Positions 12,591 through 22,029 of a stretch of DNA of 64,000 bases are shown here, piece after piece (position 1 is the first letter of the stretch; every line of letters starts with the position of its first letter). The position numbers were made by a program, and so were the translations under genes. This stretch comes from Ascaphus truei (Eukaryota > Chordata > Amphibia > Anura > Ascaphidae): NCBI GenBank assembly GCA_036426205.1, contig CM071587.1, positions 2,835,701-2,899,700 on the forward strand, read 5' to 3'. Below the pieces are notes generated by a model, which saw only the letters and a program-made list of their open reading frames with translations, did no database searches and was not told where the DNA came from.

Positions 12591-13124
12591 TAAAACGCCA
12601 GCATATTGTGCTGCGTGGTACAATGGGGGAACAGGATGATAGAAACAAGGAGGACCCGGATCCTGGGACATTCAAGACTAGATCCCCTGCAGACTCCTGG
12701 AATACATGAAGGTGGGATAAACACCCCAAATATCCCCAGAAGGATTTACCTCTGGACTTCAAAACCTGCTGATATTGGCAATTTAACCTCATTCATTGCC
12801 AGGCTGCAATGTGTTGCTGGCCCATCTGGTAGTGATTGGGGTTAATACATTTCCCTTACACACAACCAGTATATACAGAAGCTAACAGGAATATCCTGAT
12901 GGGGGACGGATACCGGCTTTTCTGGGAACAGAGTGCCCTGGGATCATATCTTGAGTGTCAGATCCCCAGATAATGACACCACGGTCCAATCTAAATGCCC
13001 TGCCACACATCACAGGGATGACTTCTCTAATTAAAGTGTTCTCTCTCTCTCTTATCTATTATCATTATATTTGTGAAGCGTCAACATATTCCACAGGTAC
13101 AGAGTTATGCATATTACAAAAACC

Positions 13125-13795
13125 TCTCTCACTCACTCACTCTTTCACTCTTTCGCTCTGTCTCTTCTCACTCCTCTCTCTCTTCGTCTCTCCTCTCTCC
13201 TCCTTTCTTATCTCCTCTCTCCACTCCTTTCCTCTCTTCCTCTCTCTCTGTCACTCTTTCACTCTCCCACTCGGTCACTCTCTCACTCTTTCACTCTCTC
13301 ACTCTTTAACTGTCTCTTCTCTCTCCTCTCTCTCTCTCGTCACCTCTCTCTCCTCCCGCCTCTCTCCTCCTATCTTATCTCCTCTCTCCCCTCTTTTCCT
13401 CTCTTCCTCTCTCTCTCCTCTCTCTCTGTCACTCTCTCACTTTCTCTTCTCTCTCTCCTCTCTCCCCTCTCCTCCTATCCTCTCTCCTCTATCCCCTCTC
13501 TTCATATCTTCCTCTCTCCTCTCTCTCTCCTCTGTCTCTTCTCTATCTCCCTCTCTCCTCCTATCTTCTCCCCTCTCTCCTCCTATCTTCTCCCCTCTCA
13601 TCCTCTCTCATTCTCTCACTCTCTCACACTCTCACTCTCTCTCCTCTCTCTCCTCTCTCCTTGTATCCTCTCTCCTTGTATCCTCTCTCCTCTCTTCCTC
13701 TCTCTTCCTCTCTCTCCTCCCCCTCGTCCCCCTCCTCTCTCCCCTCTCTCTCCTCTCTCTCCTCTTTCTCTCACTCTGTATCTTCTCTCTCTCCT
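13125..13795. repeat. CT-rich low-complexity block
   Basis: Interrupted CTCTCTCC and CACTCTCTCACT repeats over about 670 bp, giving Ser/Leu frames on plus and Glu/Arg frames on minus. It lies between the two arms of the 11.9/14.3-kb inverted repeat. Confidence 0.9.
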
Positions 13796-14184
13796 TGACT
13801 GATTTAGGTCCCATCAATCAGTGGAGATCTGCCTCAGCTGGCCCTGCACAGAGCAATGAAAAGGGCAACAAATTAGACCCAATCCAAGCCTGTGCTTGTG
13901 TCCTGAAGGCCTTCAGGGGCGGCTGTAGTGTGCGACCCCCCCAGCACACAGACACCAAGGTCACCTCTCTGGGAATGAGCTTCTGGAGATGGATTTCTAG
14001 GGCTGACCCTCAAACGGCCTAAGAGACCTGCTGAGAAATAAAGTAACTCCCAATACCTGACAGCGAAGCAGTGTACATAGTGCTTATCTAACACAGAGAC
14101 CATATATGAGTGTGTTTGTGTGTGTGTGTGAGAAAAATAACAAGATAAATGTTTGTGACTATACATATATATATATATATATGT

Positions 14185-14235
14185 TGTGCCACCGCAGGAA
14201 GAAGAGATCAGTGTATCTCGAAAGCTCGCACAAAT
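14185..14235 (+). ncRNA. Hammerhead-ribozyme-like motif (degenerate core)
   Basis: GTGC (14,186-14,189) can pair with GCAC after the core (stem I). Stem II is GAGAU/AUCUC around a CAGUGU loop, followed by GAAA and the palindrome AGCU. The box that should read CUGANGA is CAGGAAGA here, so it is probably inactive. CTCGAAAGCTCGCAC is a recognisable tail of Penelope-like elements. It is followed by AAATAAAAGC and then enters the right arm of the inverted repeat. Confidence 0.45.
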
Positions 14236-14266
14236 AAAAGCATTTAGTCTATTCATTTTTCGTAAA

Positions 14267-14593
14267 CTAAAAAAGTTTGCGCCTGCATTTTGCACAGCAT
14301 CGCTCATTGCTAGAAGGGATGGGTAATCTTGTTTGCCCCAATAAGATATTAGGATATTTCTCAAATCTCCTGCATGTCAAATACCGAACAGAAAGACGGA
14401 GAGAAGGATAATGTATGTATATATACCTTTTATTTATATAGCACAGACAGTGTACTAAAAGGGGCAAATGACCTAAAACACCCCACAACCTATTAATCAA
14501 CTGAGAGCAAAGTCTCCATCTTTGCTTATGACACTAAATTGTGTGAGGTAGTAGAATCAGAGCAGGGTGTAATTTCTCTCCAGAAAGACTTGG
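14267..14593 (-). repeat. Right arm of the large inverted repeat, interrupted by a MITE
   Basis: Reverse-complement copy of 11,891-12,258 with scattered substitutions. It is split by the 478-bp MITE at 14,594-15,071 and resumes at 15,072-15,106 (CTTGGAGAGACTGG). The insertion shows that the MITE arrived after the duplicated unit existed. Confidence 0.85.
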
Positions 14594-15071
14594 GGGCCTA
14601 TGCAGAGAGCAGCGCTATTTCGAAATTCGCCATTTTTTGGAGAAAATCGCGCAGAAAGCAGCAGAAAATGGCGAGTTCCGAAAAACGCGCCAATTTTTCT
14701 TTTCTAGTTATCAAACTCGCCTCGCGGCTGGCGAGAACCTCAATCTCGCCAGTTTTAAAAATATCCGTATGCAGAGAGGCGCGAACGGCATCTAGCGGCT
14801 GTTCGCGCCAATAAAATGGCGCGATTGTCTCCGTTTTGCCTCGCAAAAAAAAACTGCCGCTCGCGGCCATTGCAAAGGGGAAAAAAAAGGCGCGAATTTG
14901 TTTTAACACATTTCTGAAGCGCGCATCTCGCCAATTTAAACTCGCCACACGCATCCATGTTAAACATAGCAGAATTCGCACTTTTCTGCATATGGAGATT
15001 AAAACTCTCCAAAAAAGCTACTTTTTAATAAATTCGCCAATTTTAAAATTCGCAGCTCTCTGCATAGGCCC
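14594..15071. mobile_element. MITE with 17-bp perfect TIRs and 5-bp target duplication
   Basis: The element starts GGGCCTATGCAGAGAGC and ends with its exact reverse complement. CTTGG (14,589-14,593) is duplicated at 15,072-15,076. The inside is rich in TTCGC, GCGAA and CGCCATTTT motifs and has no transposase frame. It is non-autonomous; the superfamily is not identified with certainty. Confidence 0.85.
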
Positions 15072-15282
15072 CTTGGAGAGACTGGAAATTTGGGCAGGTA
15101 AATGGCAACGTGATGTCACTTGACCCTGCGGTAGCCACTTAATGCCATGATTACAAGAGGGGTCTAAATAAGCATTGCCACACACTTCCTTGAGTTAGGT
15201 CTTGGTGCAAATCTTGGCATTAATATCGCAGGGTTAGCAATAAGGCCTTGGAGAGGTCCCTCAGTTAATCCCTCATACAGCG

Positions 15283-16635
15283 GGGACAACTCACTGGTGC
15301 AATATTCCTAGATTTTGCAAAGGCGTTTGATACTGTTGATCATGCTATCCTGCTTAACAAACTCCAGAGCTCTGGAATAGGGAAGCATGCTTTAAACTGG
15401 TTTCATTCCTACCTATCAGGTAGATCCCAACATGTGTCTATCTCAGGCTCTAATTCCAACTCCAACCTCCATCACCTGCTGTGTCCCGCAACTCTCTGTT
15501 CTGGGGCTCCTACTCTTCTCAGTGTTCATCAATGATCTTCCTACAGCTTGTAAGGGAGCTTCAATACACATGTTTGCAGCTGACACAATCTTATATGCAC
15601 ACAGCCCTAGCCTCTCAGACCTTGAACACATACTTCAATCTGACTTTGTGAGACTTGACATTTCCCAAAACAAACTGTTTTTAAACACTGACAAGACTGT
15701 AATATGGTATTTGGGACCAAGGCTAAATTTTTAATGGTTCCAATGACTGAGCTCCAGATCAGAACCAACGCTAATACCAGCCTAGCCCCTGTTACTGGTT
15801 TAAAATACTTGGGCATATGGTTTGACTCCCATTTATCATTTGGGATGCACATTGATACCCTGACATCCAAAACCTATGCCAATAGTGATGTACTTTATAG
15901 GAACAAATCCTCCCTAAGTCTGCTGGTCAGAAAACGTATCACACAGCAGATGCTAATGCCAATTATCGACTATGGGGACATAGTATATGTATCGGCACTC
16001 CAAACCCACCTTAGCAAACTTGATACCCTCTACAATTCTATATGCCATCTTGTTCTCCAATGCAACTACATCACACATCACTGCGAAATGCTCAAAGAAC
16101 TAGATTGGTCATCACTTGAGTCAAGGCACAAAGTTCATCTTTCTTGTCTTGCCTTCAAATACATCCTGGGCAAGCTACCCAGTTACCTGAACAAGCTCCT
16201 CACCCCTACCACATGCAGCACTTATCACCTGAGATCTGACTCCAAAAGACTGTTCATAGTCCCAAGGTTCAGTAAAGTATCCGGCCGCTGCTCCTTCTCT
16301 TACCGTGCACCCCACAACTGGAACAATCTACCGGAGACTCTCACAGCCGCCACCAGTCTAAGTTCTTTCAAAACTAAAGCTGTCTCACATTTTAATCTGG
16401 TCTGTAACTGTTACATACGCCTATAATACAGTATATATTATCTTTAACTGTGCATGCAATGCCTTGTATATAATGTATATATATTATACCCTGTTGATTT
16501 ATGTAGATTTATGTAACTATGTATTTGTAACCATGTATTATTTGTCATCATACCTCTATGCCAAGGACATACTTGAAAACGAGAAGTAACTCTCAATGTA
16601 TTACTTCCTGGTAAATCATTGTATAAATAAATACA
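15283..16635 (+). mobile_element. L2/CR1-like LINE fragment, broken reverse transcriptase
   Basis: The plus strand encodes FLDFAKAFDTVDH (RT motif with a catalytic Asp) and then LLNKLQSSGIGKHALNWF and SYLSGRSQHVSIS. After a frame change it encodes LSVFINDLPTACKG and FAADTILYAHS. The FADD catalytic box has become FAAD (GAT to GCT), so the enzyme would be inactive. Another frame change near 15,710 leads to a 240-codon frame (15,704-16,426) with LKYLGIWFDSHLSF and HNWNNLPETL, the conserved C-terminus of such LINEs. The AAATAAATACATAAATAAAT tail ends the element near 16,645. The 5' half is absent. Confidence 0.85.
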
Positions 16636-16660
16636 TAAATAAATCTATCAATCCAATTAA

Positions 16661-17400
16661 GACTAATGATTTAAGAAAATATATATCGACTCAATCAAAT
16701 GAAGTCCAGGGATTGGATAAGGATGTACCCCTGTTTATCACCCAATTCAATGGTGCCCATAACCAAACAGGAATATTATAACCCGCCATTGGAATATTTT
16801 GAAATTGGACCCTATCCTTGGTACCATTTTGCTCTTATAAGTTAAGATTATCTTTTAGCAGGCTAGATATTTTAAGAGTATTTTAGCACCCAGCTTAGTT
16901 CAGTGTGCACCTGCATTTTTTCAAACATCTAGGTCTAATGGCTATTTCAAATGTTCAGGATGTAAAGCAAGTAAATCTATGAGACTTGCTAAGCAGTTTA
17001 AATCCCATATTACCTGCGACATTTTGGATGTATTTCTTGTTCAAATGCAATACGAAATGTGTTGTATACTTATTGCAGTGTGATTATGGAATTCAATATG
17101 TGGGGAAAACTATAAGGTGACTTAAAATTAGAATCTTTCAGTATCTAAGAAATATTAAAATATCACAAATAATTTTTGGGATAAAGGTAAAATCTCTTAC
17201 ATACCTTTGGGATCACTTTTTACGGGTACACCAGTGTGACTCACAACCATTACATTTCTCAGCTATGGAATCCTGTAAGGATGATATTAGATCTGGTAAT
17301 AAGGATAATAAGATTATAAGGATCGATATCGTTTACAAAGGGAATGGTACTGAATATTGAAGCTCGAAATGAAACATCCTTTGGGTTTTAATGATGTGGT
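16661..17400 (+). mobile_element. Penelope-like retroelement fragment with GIY-YIG endonuclease remnant
   Basis: Although full of stops, the plus strand keeps the order of motifs of a Penelope-like element 3' half: RHWNILKLDPILG near 16,780, a RARYFKSILAPS block near 16,865, GYFKCSGCKASKS near 16,940, and at 17,058-17,117 CVVYLLQCDYGIQYVGKTIR, which is the start of a GIY-YIG nuclease domain. The next codon is TGA where Arg (CGA) is expected, then LKIRIFQYLRNIK. The decay is consistent with an old inactive copy. The assignment rests on motif recognition. Confidence 0.75.
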
Positions 17401-17584
17401 TGACATTACACCATTTTTTAAATGAAATTTTTTTTACTTTTTTAATGAAAATTGTAATAGTATTTTAGGATTATTCATATATTCATATTAAAATTAATAT
17501 TAAAATCAATTGAGTACATTAATATTATATAAGTGGTGTGAGTTTGTACACACAAACTATATATTAATCTTATAGGATATAGGA

Positions 17585-18188
17585 TAAGACATAGGATATA
17601 TATATATATATATATATATGTAAGTGTGTATATTTATAGCTGTAGGTTTGTGTATGTGTGTGTATATACATATTTATGTGTTTGTGTTTAATTATATATG
17701 TAAGTGTATGTACGTGTGTGTATACATGTTTATTTATTTATGTGTGTATTTATATATGCAAGTATGTGTATGAGTATGTATATTATATATATATATATCT
17801 ATATATATACAGGAGAGAGCATAAGAGAGAGAGAGAGAGATAGAGAGTATTTCTATATGTAAGTGTTTATGAAGTTTGTTTTTAAAATCATTTTGTTTTG
17901 GTTTGTGTTTGATTGTTGTTTGTTGTGTGGTTTTCTGTGTCGTCGTGGTGTTGTGATGGTGTTTTCCTGTGTGTGGTTTGTGTGTGTTGTGTGTGTGTGT
18001 GGTGTGTGTGTTCTGTTTGCTGTCTCCTGTCTGTCCGTGCTTTATCTCTCCTCTCTTCACCTCTCTGTTGTTGTGTGTTTATTTATATACTGTATGTCTG
18101 TATGTGTATATGTGTGTATACATATTTATATTTGTTTATGAATTTATACATGTTCGTGTTAGTGTGTTTATTTATATATAAAAAAATA

Positions 18189-18269
<81 letters not shown>

Positions 18270-18540
18270 TGTGTGTTGGGGATTTCTTCTGTAAATTAAT
18301 TTCTTTTTGTGTTTATTTTTTCCTTGATTCCCACACACACATAAATATGTATACACACAGACACATACGGTACACACAGTATATATATATTACATACATA
18401 CATACATGCATGCATATATACATACATACATACATATATACATGCATACATACACACAAACAACATAAAGAGGTGCTGTAAAATAAAAACCCAGCTCTCC
18501 TGCACATGTTTAGTTTGAATATATATATATATATATATAC
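17585..18540. repeat. AT/TG/AC low-complexity block
   Basis: (AT)n at about 17,597-17,619, TG/TA-rich sequence to 17,850, TGTGTTGT repeats at 17,960-18,010, (AC)n at 18,196-18,220 and 18,231-18,268, CATACATA repeats at 18,390-18,450, and (AT)n at 18,519-18,540. No gene. Confidence 0.85.
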
Positions 18541-19385
18541 CATCACCTCTCCCCTTCCCTCTTACACCCCCACCTCTCCCCCTCACCCCAACTCTCCCTC
18601 CCCCACCCTCACCCTTTCCGCCCTTCCTCTTACTCTCCACCTCCGCACCCACCTTTCTCCCCCTCCCTCTTGCCCCCCACCTCTCCCCCCAACCTATCCC
18701 GCATCCTCTTACAACCCCCACATCTCTCCCCTCAACCTCTCCCCCTTACCTCTTACACTCCCACACCTCTCCTCCTCCCACACCTCACCCTCCACCGCCT
18801 CTTATACCCCCCACCCTCACACCCCCCTCCCTCAACCCCGACACCTCTTATACCCCCACCTTTCCCTTCTCCCTTATACCCCATACCACTCCCCCTCCCT
18901 CTTACACTCTCCACCTCCCTTACACCCCCACCTCTCCCCCTATCTCTTAGACCCTCCACCTCCCCCTCCCTTACACCCCCACCTCTCCCCCTCCCTCTTA
19001 CACCCCCACCTCCCATTTCTTCCACCTCCTTCTCTTACACCCCATCCTCTCCCCACCGCCATCTTTTACCCCCTCCTCTCCCCTGCCACTGATACATCCC
19101 TTCTCCCCCCACCTCTATCCCCTCCCACCTACCTCTCCCCTCCCTCCTCTTCCCATTCCTTACACCCATCCACCTCTGCCCCCTCCACTTACACCCCCAC
19201 CTCCCCTCTCCCACTGATACACCCCCACCTCCCCTCTCCCAGTGATACACCCCCAACTCCCCTCTCCCACTGATACACCCCCATCTCTCCACCTCTCCCC
19301 TCCCACATGTCCCCCTCCTCCCCATCCCTCACCCCCTCCTCCCCATCCCTCACCCCCTCCTCCCCATCCATCACCCCTCCCTCTC
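18541..19385. repeat. C/T-rich minisatellite
   Basis: About 845 bp built from CACCCCCACCTCTCCC and CCTCTTACA variants, almost free of G on the plus strand. A more regular 29-33 bp unit (CACTGATACACCCCCACCTC) appears at 19,190-19,290. Confidence 0.85.
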
Positions 19386-19665
19386 AGACCTTTCCAATCC
19401 TCACAGCTCTCTTTTTCACATGTACAGACATTTTCAAACCTCATAAGTCTCTTCTTCACATGTACAGAACTTTCCACACCTCATTGATCTCTTCTTCGCA
19501 TGTACAGGGCTTTCCAAACCTCACAGGTCTCTTCTTCACATATACAGGGCTTTCCAAACCTCACATGTCTCTTCTTCACATGTACAGAGCTTTCCAACCC
19601 TCACATGTCTCTTCTTCACATGTACAGAGCTTTCCAACCCTCACAGGTGCCTTCTTCACATGGAA
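19386..19665. repeat. 40-bp tandem repeat
   Basis: Seven to eight copies of a 40-bp unit with core CTTTCCAAACCTCACAGGTC followed by TCTTCTTCACATGTACAGAG. The copies differ by a few substitutions. Confidence 0.9.
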
Positions 19666-19690
19666 AACTCTGCTCATTATAATTTCATGT

Positions 19691-20390
19691 GTTAAACGAA
19701 AAAATGTGAGGCGCTACTAATGAAGGTGATAAATATTTAAATAAATATATAAATATATTGTGATAACTATAAAGTGCTCAATATGTGAAAAAATGGCTTA
19801 ACTTCGCTGCTCAACCCTCTTGGGAGAAGATCCAATTTCTCCCGTCTTGAATGGTAAGGAGAAGCTCGTGGAGAGTCCTGACGAAGCTGCCAAGCCAGCG
19901 AAACGCGTTGAGTGAACTAGCAGCAGTCCAGAAGTGTGCCATGAAAGCCCCAGAACCCGTGTGGATCCATTCTGTGTCTGATCACGAAACCGGAAGTGAC
20001 GCGACGGGCCGAACCGGAAGTGACGCGACCTCGGGAGAGGGGTGGATGCTGTACACCTATGCTGCGCATCAATTGTTACGTGTCTAAGCAATTGCCTATT
20101 TTGAATATATCACCAGTGAACATACAATGTTGCACTAGAGTTGTCTTTCTTTCATTCTGTTGAGGGTTTGTCCTGCTGACATCAGGGAGTGTATACCAGC
20201 AAGATCCCCCTGTACATTGCTGAGTCTTCTCACCACACCATCTGTTATTCAATGCTGTATTACCACTGGGAGAATGTGAATCCCCAGTCATGATTCCTGT
20301 TTCAATTGCTGTAATTGTTTAGACATACTGCACTATTTTATATTTTCTTCCCTATATATATATGGTGAAACCTGCGCTCCCCACGAGCTT
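19691..20390 (+). mobile_element. 700-bp retroelement unit with 18-bp target-site duplication and hammerhead-like motif
   Basis: The 18-bp sequence CTCATTATAATTTCATGT occurs at 19,673-19,690 and again at 20,391-20,408, exactly flanking 700 bp. That is a long target-site duplication of the kind made by retroelements. Inside is a hammerhead-like motif at 19,868-19,918. The interior AAGCTCGTGG (19,862-19,871) is complementary to the terminal CCACGAGCTT (20,381-20,390). No reverse transcriptase frame is present. I infer a non-autonomous Penelope-like terminal repeat unit. Confidence 0.75.
19868..19918 (+). ncRNA. Hammerhead-ribozyme-like motif
   Basis: CUGACGA box at 19,878-19,884, one extra A, stem II GCUG/CAGC (19,886-19,889 with 19,896-19,899), then GAAA at 19,900-19,903. 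The palindrome ACGCGU follows as a two-base-pair or intermolecular stem III. Flanking sequence gives only partial stem I pairing. All invariant core bases of the hammerhead are present, apart from the extra A next to stem II. Confidence 0.55.
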
Positions 20391-20854
20391 CTCATTATAA
20401 TTTCATGTATGCAGAACTCTCATGCTGATCTATTAATAAGCATCACAACCTAGAACAAATCTATACTTCTCTGGACTTGTATGTCGTCAACATCTTTGAA
20501 CTCCCTTTTTTATAGGTGAGCACTTTCACTCGTGTTTTGGTTTCGGTTTTGTTTGGGTTTTTTTTGCAGTTTAGGTTTCCGTTCACTAAATGATGGGAAA
20601 ATGCTAAAATAGCAAATAAATCACGAAGAACAGGCAATATCATCAACACAATTAGCAAACAAATGATATAACCGAAAAACCTAAAATAATATAAAAAGAT
20701 ACGGCGAGACAAACCAAAGTTTGGAACTCGGCGGTAGAAACGGGCTCTTGTCCTGGTGTTCTGGTTTTGGTTCTAAAAAATCTTAAAGGAACATTCCAAG
20801 TTAAATGTCCCCCTTTTTCCAGCATGGGTGGGAATCAAGGGGTCTCAGTAGCTG

Positions 20855-21213
20855 AAACAGGAACCAAAAAGGACAACGCGCTACTTTCCAGCAGGTAGAA
20901 ATGATCAAAAAAGCAGGGAGAGCGTTCCCAAAGTGAAAAACAGAGCTCATTTATTAGCAGCATGGATACATACAGCATACAGGCAAAAAAAAAAGTTTTC
21001 CACCTACGCGTTTCAAGCGTTTAGCTCTTTATCAAGGTGATTAATGTATCCAACGCTTTGAAACGCTAGGTGGAAAACTTTTTTTTGCCTGTATGCTGTA
21101 TGTATCCATGCTGCTAATAAATGAGCTCTGTTTTTCACTTGGGAACGCTCCTCCTGTCTTTTTTGATATTTCTACCTGTGGAAAGTAGTGCTTTGTCTTT
21201 TTGGTTCCTGTTT
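20855..21213. mobile_element. Palindromic retroelement terminus (inverted repeat, arms about 170-185 bp)
   Basis: The left arm begins AAACAGGAACCAAAAAGGAC and the right arm ends with the reverse complement (CTTTTTGGTTCCTGTTT). The arms meet near 21,040 with almost no spacer. Both carry CAGCATACAGGCAAAAAAAA and the hammerhead-like tip. Single-base differences show the arms are not a sequencing foldback of one identical strand. Confidence 0.8.
21000..21040 (-). ncRNA. Hammerhead-ribozyme-like motif
   Basis: On the minus strand: stem I CACCU/AGGUG, box UUGAUAA (consensus CUGANGA, with two changes), stem II AGC/GCU with loop UAAAC, GAAA, palindrome ACGCGU, then A. The right arm holds a partial copy on plus (TTTGAAACGCTAGGTGG, 21,058-21,074). 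Box changes make activity doubtful. Confidence 0.45.
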
Positions 21214-21224
21214 CTGCATTTGAA

Positions 21225-21553
21225 TTAAAGCTGCAGTTCAGTCTTTTTTTTGTAATTATTTTTTTACTGTCAATAGTTTCATGTGGGGCATCTCTAATTA
21301 CCTAAAAAAAGCATAGCTGCGGTCAATTCGTTTCCGTCTATTGATCGGCAAAGTTTGGCGACATCTTTAATATGGGAATGTAAATCGTTGTATAGACAAG
21401 AGCATGCTTTTAAAATAGAATACAAGAAAATTGGTCTTTCAGAGTTGTTGTTTTTAAAACAGAAAATGCTAAAAGTATTTTTTCTTACTACAGAGAACTG
21501 ATTTATTAAAAAAAAAACACACATGCAGGATATTGCATGAACTGCAGCTTTAA
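21225..21553. mobile_element. MITE with TTAA ends (Kolobok/piggyBac-type target)
   Basis: Starts TTAAAGCTGCAGTTCA and ends with its perfect reverse complement; the outer TTAA probably includes the duplicated target. The interior is AT-rich with AATACAAGAAAATTGG and TATTTTTTCTTACTACAGAG, both shared with a second copy at 46,459-47,145. No transposase frame. TTAA targets are typical of Kolobok and piggyBac elements. Confidence 0.8.
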
Positions 21554-21964
21554 GACATCACACACCTGTACCTGAGGACGAGGAGGCTGTAATCATCCAC
21601 CCAAGGATTGCTGCACTACATGTGAGCCCTTGAGAATAGATCTCTATACAATTCTCACACTATATTATTTCATATATGTGGTGGACACTTTATGTGTGTA
21701 TACCTTCATACAGTGAATGTGGGATACTATCAGTTGATTGGTTTCATAGGAGATGACATCATCTATTGATACCTTAAGGCTACTCCAGCTAAAGGATTCT
21801 AATTATCTTTACCGCATATACTTGCTCACGCTGAGCTGTGCACAATTTGTTTATCAATTGGTCTCAGTAGCTGAGCCAGATAAAGTTAAGGTCCGAGGCC
21901 ACCAATTCCCACGGTACTTCCCAGGGAAGCTGCCGCCGGTACCTAAATCCCCCGTGTCACATTG

Positions 21965-22014
21965 GCAAATTGACCTGATGGTAGGTCCATATCGGACCTG
22001 AAACGTCGTCATTC
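21965..22014 (+). ncRNA. Hammerhead-ribozyme-like motif, best folded in the window
   Basis: Stem I UUGAC (21,970-21,974) pairs with GUCAU after the core. The box is CUGAUGG (21,975-21,981; the last base should be A). One extra U follows, then a perfect six-pair stem II AGGUCC/GGACCU with loop AUAUC. GAAA, palindrome ACGU, and C at the predicted cleavage position complete it. The layout is that of a type I hammerhead with a minimal stem III. The G for A at core position 9 would be expected to impair cleavage. Confidence 0.6.
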
Positions 22015-22029
22015 CCCTGTTCTTGGCCG

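Noticed and set aside
12955..14022. 355-codon Ser/Leu frame
   Set aside because: It crosses a CT-rich low-complexity block and LINE/SINE remnants and has no conserved ends.
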